The translations under genes were made by a program, and so were the position numbers. Shown piece after piece: positions 6,290-10,138 of a DNA stretch of 10,138 bases. The notes under the pieces are model-generated. The model saw nothing but the letters and a program-made list of their open reading frames with translations, did not search any database and had not been told where the DNA came from. The stretch comes from Porphyromonadaceae bacterium UBA7087 (GTDB lineage Bacteria > Bacteroidota > Bacteroidia > Bacteroidales > Muribaculaceae). Position 1 is the stretch's first letter. Each line of letters begins with the position of its first letter. The stretch covers positions 1 through 10,138 of the forward strand of contig DKYZ01000058.1 in the NCBI GenBank assembly GCA_002493515.1, in the 5' to 3' direction.

Positions 6290-6635
6290 TATTTTTGCAA
6301 AAAATTTCCGGTCCGGAAACATTGGGGTTGGACCGGAGCCCTATCCTCCCCGGGGAAAAGGGGGGTGTATGCCAATTATTCAAATAATAATAACTACAAC
6401 CAAATGACACTACTATATATAAATTGATAACTGCTTATAAAAGCGATTACTTCATTAGAAAAGTTGTGAAACTATCGAAAAATTGCTTTTATGTGACAGA
6501 CCCCAGGGCTCGCGAGAGCCGCAAGGCCGGCCGTCAACGGCGCTCGGAGAGCCCCTGGCGGTTTTGTCAAAGAATTTGTACTTGAATTTTGGTTATAGAG
6601 GAGACGGCACTTTTGTGAAAAAGTGCCGTCTTTAT
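6290..6635 (+). ncRNA. Candidate structured non-coding RNA or structured 3' region
   Basis: No convincing gene lies in 6097-6670, but structure does. A -7-like box TATTTTTG (6290-6297) is followed by two overlapping inverted repeats. TTTCCGG/CCGGAAA is centred on 6312, and CCGGTCC (6308-6314) can instead pair with GGACCGG (6330-6336). TCCCCGGGGA follows (6347-6356). After an AT-rich stretch comes a branched GC-rich fold: stem CCAGGGCTC (6503-6511) with GAGCCCCTGG (6549-6558, one bulge), a second stem CGAG/CTCG, and two arms, GCC-GCAA-GGC (6518-6527) and GCCG-TCAA-CGGC (6530-6541). A 12-bp hairpin then ends the region. No -33 element supports the promoter and no known RNA family is recognised, so this is a hypothesis. 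It could also be intergenic repeat material. Confidence 0.3.
6603..6635 (+). terminator. Strong hairpin, probable terminator between convergent transcripts
   Basis: GACGGCACTTTT (6603-6614) pairs perfectly with AAAAGTGCCGTC (6619-6630) around the loop GTGA, a GNRA-type tetraloop, followed by TTTAT on the plus strand. On the minus strand the hairpin lies 40 bp past the flippase stop but is followed by CTCCTCTAT, not a T run. It is best read as a plus-strand terminator that may also end the ruvB-flippase transcript. Confidence 0.65.
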
Positions 6636-6670
6636 ACCTGTAAATCATGTAGTTGTGAGTCCGGATGCCT

Positions 6671-8191
6671 CTATCTGCGGAGCAGGCGCCTCAGGGCCGG
6701 GCTGAGCAGAGGCACGTTTTCCAGACATCCTACCGCCCCGACATACACGGCGAGCATGATGGCCCGCAGGATATAGGTGAGCCACATGCGGTCGGGCCAT
6801 TCCACGAGGTTTCCGGCCCAGTAGAGCGCGGCAGCGAAGAGCACGTATCCCCCGATGCGGCCTACCTGGTAGGGGAGCGGATAGTAGTGCCTGCCGACGA
6901 AATATGACACCACCATCACCGTGAAATAGCTGATGAACGCGGCCCATGCGGCTCCCATGTAGCCGTCGGGAATGCCGATCGCCCTGACGAGCCAGAAGTT
7001 GAGGCCCAGCATCAACGCGAAGCAGAGCAGGGAGAAATACATTCCCCACTGGGTGCGGTCGGTGAGCTTATACCACAGCGAGAGGTTGAAGAAGACGCCG
7101 AAGAAGAGCTCGGCGGCCATCATCACCGGCACCACCTGCAGTCCGCTCCAGTAGGAGGGGGAGATGAAATAGCGCAGCACGGGCAGGAAATACATCACCC
7201 CGAGGAATATCAGCAGACCGAAGATGACGAAATATTTCATGGCGTCGCAATAGGCGCGGCTCTTGTCCTCCCCCTCGGCACGGGCCTGGGAGAAGATGAA
7301 TGGCTCGTAGGCATAACGGAACGCCTGGGTGAACATCACCATCACTATCGCGATCTTTATGTTGGCGCCGTAGATTCCCACCATGGAGCGCGCCTCCTCC
7401 TCGTGGCCCTGGAAGATGTAGGGGATGAGGATCTGACCCATGTTCTGGCTCAGGATTCCGGCCACGCCGAGGATTAGCAGCGGCCAGCTGTAGCCCAGCA
7501 TTCTTTTCAGCAGCGTGCCGCTGAAGGCATACCGGCGTCCGGTAAGCTGGGGCAGCAGGCAGAGCAGCACGATGAGGGTGGAGAGCAGGTTGGCCACGAA
7601 GATCCATCCTATGCCGAACGCCTCGCCGCCGGGCGCCTCGTAAAACCAGGCTATGGCCTCCGGGGCGCTCTGCCATATCTTCGGGCAGAGGAGGAGAAAG
7701 AAGAGGTTGAGGGCTATGTTGACGAATACGTTGAGCAGTTTGATGCCGGCGAAGCGGAACGCCTTGTTCCTGAAACGCAGGTAGGCGAAAGGGATGTTGG
7801 AGAAGGCGTCGACAGCCACTGTCACGCCCAGAAGCCATACATACAGGCTGTTGTCGGGCAGAAGGAGGGCTGTGGCGACGGGATGGAGCAGCAGGGAGAA
7901 CAATATGATGAAGAGCAGGGAGGTGGAGCCTACGGTGAGCAGGGTGGTGGTGTAGACGCGCTCGGGATCGCTCTCCTTGTTGGCGTAGCGGAAGAAGCCG
8001 GTCTCCATGCCGTAGTTGAGGATTACGAGCGCGACGGCGGTGAAGCTGTAGAGATAGCTCACCACGCCGTATTCCGCCGATGGGAATATGTAGACGTAGA
8101 GCGGGACGAGACACCAGTTGAGGAAACGCCCCACTATGCTGCTGAGGCCGTAGACGGCGGTGTCTTTGGCCAGGGATTTTATACCGGACAC
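6671..8191 (-). CDS. Polysaccharide/oligosaccharide flippase (Wzx-like, MOP superfamily)
   Basis: The 506-residue protein is strongly hydrophobic throughout, with about a dozen or more transmembrane helices separated by short basic loops. The N-terminus (KSLAKDTAVYGLSSIVGRFLNWCLVPLY) and the following GVVSYLYSFTAVALVILNYGMETGFFRYAN are characteristic of the Bacteroidetes flippases annotated as polysaccharide biosynthesis protein. These are inner-membrane transporters that turn lipid-linked sugars from the cytoplasmic to the periplasmic face. Its substrate cannot be told from sequence. Translation starts at GTG (8191); no better in-frame start is visible. It begins 38 bp downstream of ruvB and is probably co-transcribed with it, a gene order I recall from other Bacteroidales. 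The C-terminus (LLSPALRRLLRR) is intact. There are no glycosyltransferases nearby, so this is not a capsule locus. Confidence 0.88.
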   Translation of the reverse strand: MSGIKSLAKDTAVYGLSSIVGRFLNWCLVPLYVYIFPSAEYGVVSYLYSFTAVALVILNYGMETGFFRYANKESDPERVYTTTLLTVGSTSLLFIILFSLLLHPVATALLLPDNSLYVWLLGVTVAVDAFSNIPFAYLRFRNKAFRFAGIKLLNVFVNIALNLFFLLLCPKIWQSAPEAIAWFYEAPGGEAFGIGWIFVANLLSTLIVLLCLLPQLTGRRYAFSGTLLKRMLGYSWPLLILGVAGILSQNMGQILIPYIFQGHEEEARSMVGIYGANIKIAIVMVMFTQAFRYAYEPFIFSQARAEGEDKSRAYCDAMKYFVIFGLLIFLGVMYFLPVLRYFISPSYWSGLQVVPVMMAAELFFGVFFNLSLWYKLTDRTQWGMYFSLLCFALMLGLNFWLVRAIGIPDGYMGAAWAAFISYFTVMVVSYFVGRHYYPLPYQVGRIGGYVLFAAALYWAGNLVEWPDRMWLTYILRAIMLAVYVGAVGCLENVPLLSPALRRLLRR

Positions 8192-8202
8192 TGGGTGGTT
8201 TG

Positions 8203-8226
8203 GAATTAAGAATTGAGAATATTGAA
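8203..8226. repeat. AT-rich heptad repeat GAATTAA-GAATTGA-GAAT at the ruvB/flippase junction
   Basis: Two 7-bp units (8203-8209, 8210-8216) differ by one base and are followed by degenerate copies GAATATTGA and GAAT. The repeat begins only 3 bp past the ruvB stop codon (minus strand). Runs of GAATTAAGAATTG are, from memory, frequent between Bacteroidales genes; this has not been checked here. Confidence 0.55.
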
Positions 8227-8229
8227 TGT

Positions 8230-9264
8230 TTACTGCTCGCTGTCGAAGAGAGAGCCGGGACGGGAGATGCGGCTGCGGTGGAGGTGGGTGTAGGCCAGGT
8301 CGGTGACCTCGCGCCCGCGCGGAGTGCGCTTTATGAAGCCCTCCTTTATAAGGAAAGGCTCGTAGACCTCCTCGATAGTGCCGGCGTCCTCTCCGAGGGC
8401 GGTGGCGATGGTGGTGAGGCCTACGGGGCCTCCCTTGAATTTGTCGATGATGCAGAGCAGGATGCGGTTGTCTATCTCGTCGAGTCCGTACCGGTCGATG
8501 TTGAGGGCCTCCAGGGAATGGCGGGCTATGTCAAGGTCGATGAAGCCGTTGCCTTTCACCATTGCGAAATCCCTGACTCGGCGCAGCAGGGCGTTTGCCA
8601 CACGCGGTGTGCCGCGGCTGCGCAGTGCTATCTCAAGGGCGGCCTCCTCGGAGATGCCGCTGCCGAGAAGCCGGGCGGAGCGTTTCACGATGCCGCACAG
8701 TGTCTCATGGTCGTAATACTCCAGGTGGCAGTTTATGCCGAAGCGGGCACGCAGGGGGGAGGTGAGCAGGCCGCTGCGGGTGGTGGCTCCCACGAGTGTG
8801 AAGGGAGAGATGGTGAGCTGCACGCTTTTCGCCCCCGGGCCTTTGTCGAGAAGTATGTCGATACGGTAGTCTTCCATGGCGGAGTAGAGATATTCCTCCA
8901 CGATTGGGTGCAGACGGTGGATCTCGTCGATGAAGAGGACGTCGTGGGGTTCCAGCGACATTAGTATTCCGGCCAGGTCGCCGGGTTTGTCGAGCACGGG
9001 TCCAGACGTGACCTTGAAGCCCACGCCGAGCTCGTTGGCCACGATGTTTGACAGGGTGGTCTTTCCCAGTCCCGGGGGGCCGTGGAGCAGGGTGTGGTCG
9101 AGGGCCTCGCCGCGCATCTTTGCCGCCTGGACGAAGATGCGGAGGTTGGCGATGATCTTGTTCTGTCCCGCGAAGTCATCGAAACACAAAGGCCTGAGGG
9201 CCTTCTCGATATCCTTCTCTTTCTCTTTGCCGCTTTCGCGAATGTCGAATTCTGACGCTTCCAT
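8230..9264 (-). CDS. ruvB: Holliday junction branch-migration ATPase RuvB
   Basis: The 344-residue protein is a full-length RuvB. It forms hexameric rings that, with RuvA, drive branch migration of Holliday junctions in recombination and fork repair, handing over to RuvC. Visible motifs: Walker A GPPGLGKT (62-69), Walker B FIDEIH (111-116), sensor 1 GATTR (159-163), the arginine-finger segment LRARFGI (171-177), sensor 2 RGTPRVANALLRRVR (217-231) and the C-terminal winged helix (about 260-330) with GGPVGLTTIATALGEDAGTIEE. The residues between Walker B and sensor 1 include the RuvA-contacting hairpin. The start ATG at 9264 gives MEASEFDIR, matching the usual beginning of Bacteroides RuvB. It is the first gene of an operon with the flippase, and its promoter sits only 4 bases before the start codon. 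ruvA and ruvC are not in the window, as is common in Bacteroidetes. Confidence 0.98.
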   Translation of the reverse strand: MEASEFDIRESGKEKEKDIEKALRPLCFDDFAGQNKIIANLRIFVQAAKMRGEALDHTLLHGPPGLGKTTLSNIVANELGVGFKVTSGPVLDKPGDLAGILMSLEPHDVLFIDEIHRLHPIVEEYLYSAMEDYRIDILLDKGPGAKSVQLTISPFTLVGATTRSGLLTSPLRARFGINCHLEYYDHETLCGIVKRSARLLGSGISEEAALEIALRSRGTPRVANALLRRVRDFAMVKGNGFIDLDIARHSLEALNIDRYGLDEIDNRILLCIIDKFKGGPVGLTTIATALGEDAGTIEEVYEPFLIKEGFIKRTPRGREVTDLAYTHLHRSRISRPGSLFDSEQ

Positions 9265-9268
9265 AGCG

Positions 9269-9301
9269 CAAAGTTACAAAATTTTCTGAATTGGAGGCAA
9301 A
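9269..9301 (-). promoter_or_regulatory. ruvB promoter, apparently giving a leaderless mRNA
   Basis: On the minus strand a -33 TTTG (9301-9298) and a -7 box TAACTTTG (9276-9269) are spaced by 21 bp. The -7 box is followed by CGCT and then the ATG of ruvB, so transcription should begin at or within a base or two of the start codon. The identical -7 box precedes the T9SS cargo gene. Confidence 0.7.
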
Positions 9302-9358
9302 AGTCAGTCAGCAACACGCATCTTATTCAAGTGTCGGATATCGATATTAAGCATCTAT

Positions 9359-9379
9359 GCCAGGCCCTCCAGGTCTGGC
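9359..9379. other. Hairpin in the ruvB upstream spacer
   Basis: GCCAGGCC (9359-9366) pairs with GGTCTGGC (9372-9379) over 8 bp, including one G-T wobble, with a 5-base loop. A 10-bp palindrome ATATCGATAT lies just left (9338-9347). The spacer 9265-9646 otherwise shows only the repeat at 9430-9477 and the promoter at 9577-9608; no gene is visible in it. Confidence 0.4.
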
Positions 9380-9429
9380 ACCCAAGCTCGAAATTTTATA
9401 TATAGGCCTAAAGCCCAGAACTGTAGTTC

Positions 9430-9477
9430 ATCACTAATCGTCGTACATCACTAATCATCACTAATCACTCATCGTTT
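9430..9477. repeat. Second copy of the TAATCAC-family dispersed repeat
   Basis: ATCACTAATC occurs three times (9430-9439, 9447-9456, 9457-9466) and the block ends in CACTCATCGTTT. Bases 9457-9477 are identical to 2699-2719, a 21-base match 6.7 kb away in the same orientation. This copy has a 10-bp rather than 7-bp spacing of its units and lacks the clear 15-bp inverted repeat of the first. Confidence 0.7.
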
Positions 9478-9576
9478 GTCACTGAAGGTTGGGATTGTCT
9501 TTCATCGCGGATATTCCTCTGACATGCATATCATAAATTCATGTTCTACAACACTGTTTTCAAACATAAAAATATA

Positions 9577-9608
9577 TTTGCATATTCCGGCTAAAGGCCA
9601 TAAATTTG
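9577..9608 (+). promoter_or_regulatory. Bacteroidetes-type promoter of the 9647 gene
   Basis: TTTG (9577-9580) and TAAATTTG (9601-9608) are spaced by exactly 20 bp, matching the -33/-7 consensus. The predicted start near 9612 leaves a leader of about 35 nt. A second consensus -7 box, TATATTTG (9573-9580), overlaps the -33 element and could give an alternative upstream start. Confidence 0.65.
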
Positions 9609-9646
9609 CAAAATCAAGTCAATAACTTCCAAAACAGCCTCTTTCG

Positions 9647-10138
9647 ATGAAACGTCCGCTCCTCATATTACCCATATTTATGCTGTTGGCGCCAAGCGCC
9701 TCTCCGCAGTATGTGCTGCGCCTAGAAGCCCGTCCGCTTGACAGAATCCCCGAGACAGAAGGGAGTGTGTGGAATCTCTCGGACGCGGAGTATACTAAAG
9801 GAAATAATCCCGATTATGTGATTTACGGAGACTCGCTGTTTTCCGAAACTGTGGAGGGCATACGGCGGTGGTACGCGCTGTCACCGGATACGGTCCGTTT
9901 TATTCGCGAGGAGAGCATGCGCCACAGCTTTGAGCCATACGGAAGTGTACCGACCGCCGCGACCGGTATGGCCGGTATGGAATCCCGCATCGACACCGTC
10001 CGCGGGGAAGGTTTCAGCTACAACACCATGCGTCTGCTCCGTGAAGGCACCTATTCGTCGCGCGGACCTGTGGCCGGACGTCTCGGCACCGGGGCTAGAC
10101 GCACCATCGGATATGACGTCCACGGCTGGGTCAGGGCG
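9647..10138 (+). CDS. Secreted protein of unknown function, 5' part (runs off window)
   Basis: The frame is open for 164 codons from the ATG at 9647 to the window end. The N-terminus MKRPLLILPIFMLLAPSAS is a clear signal peptide, with cleavage probably near SASPQ. The mature start (RPLDRIPETEGSVWNLSDAEY, split here only by my reading) and the later GIRRWYALSPDTVRFIREES recall the beginnings of a Bacteroidetes family of secreted proteins with a VWDF/VWNL motif. I recall this only loosely, and some members carry a T9SS sorting domain. No catalytic motif or lipobox is visible. The second half of the fragment is rich in Gly, Arg and Thr. The gene has its own promoter and is divergent from ruvB. 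Function is not assigned. Confidence 0.7.
   Translation, partial: MKRPLLILPIFMLLAPSASPQYVLRLEARPLDRIPETEGSVWNLSDAEYTKGNNPDYVIYGDSLFSETVEGIRRWYALSPDTVRFIREESMRHSFEPYGSVPTAATGMAGMESRIDTVRGEGFSYNTMRLLREGTYSSRGPVAGRLGTGARRTIGYDVHGWVRA

Noticed and set aside
6213..6407. 64-codon plus-strand open frame
   Set aside because: The region is AT-rich with strong inverted repeats. The translation lacks a signal peptide or motif, and there is no promoter placed for it.
6503..6558. Possible tRNA because of the branched fold
   Set aside because: There is no anticodon arm of seven-base loop, no T-loop TTC-type sequence and no CCA-type acceptor. The arms are tetraloop hairpins.
7068..8114. 348-codon minus-strand frame, rich in Arg and Pro
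   Set aside because: It is an out-of-frame reading of the flippase gene; the composition is an artefact of GC-rich codons.
8200..8964. 254-codon plus-strand open frame
   Set aside because: It is antisense to ruvB, with no start signal or recognisable domain.

Overview
The window looks like chromosomal DNA from a gut member of the Bacteroidales, most likely close to Muribaculaceae. Four observations support this. There is a secreted protein with a type IX secretion (T9SS) C-terminal sorting domain. The lipoproteins and TPR proteins are of Bacteroidetes type. RuvB resembles Bacteroides RuvB as I remember it. Several genes are preceded by the Bacteroidetes -7 box TAnnTTTG, twice with a TTTG -33 element 20-21 bp upstream, and they lack Shine-Dalgarno sequences. 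The species assignment is inference.

Layout. Positions 1-446 (minus) hold the N-terminal part of a lipoprotein of the TPR regulatory type. A 263-bp divergent spacer follows, with a good promoter and a triple GTGCGG direct repeat for the plus-strand T9SS cargo gene (710-2413). Next is a roughly 300-bp spacer packed with GC-rich short palindromes and then an AT-rich heptamer repeat. The repeat runs into the 3' end of a minus-strand operon: a TonB-dependent outer-membrane receptor (3055-5058) followed by a secreted HMA-domain metal-binding protein (2711-3013). Divergent from the receptor is a GIN/DUF2807-type lipoprotein with ten GSGD turns (5167-6096), which I read as a beta-helix.

Positions 6097-6670 carry no convincing gene but are rich in predicted RNA structure, including a branched GC-rich fold and a 12-bp hairpin with a GNRA loop. 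A minus-strand operon of ruvB (8230-9264) and a polysaccharide flippase (6671-8191) follows. The ruvB promoter is so close to the start codon that the mRNA is probably leaderless. A 382-bp spacer with a second copy of the heptamer-type repeat precedes a plus-strand secreted protein of unknown function, cut by the window end (9647-10138).

How the genes may work together. The receptor and HMA protein plausibly form a metal or metal-complex uptake unit, with the receptor moving cargo across the outer membrane and the HMA protein binding the ion in the periplasm. The other envelope proteins need not be functionally linked to them. RuvB is the Holliday-junction branch-migration motor, and its pairing with a flippase looks like Bacteroidales gene order rather than a shared pathway. 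I see no phage, CRISPR, toxin-antitoxin or defence system. The most unusual material is non-coding: heptad repeats at gene ends, palindrome clusters and the structured 6290-6635 region.
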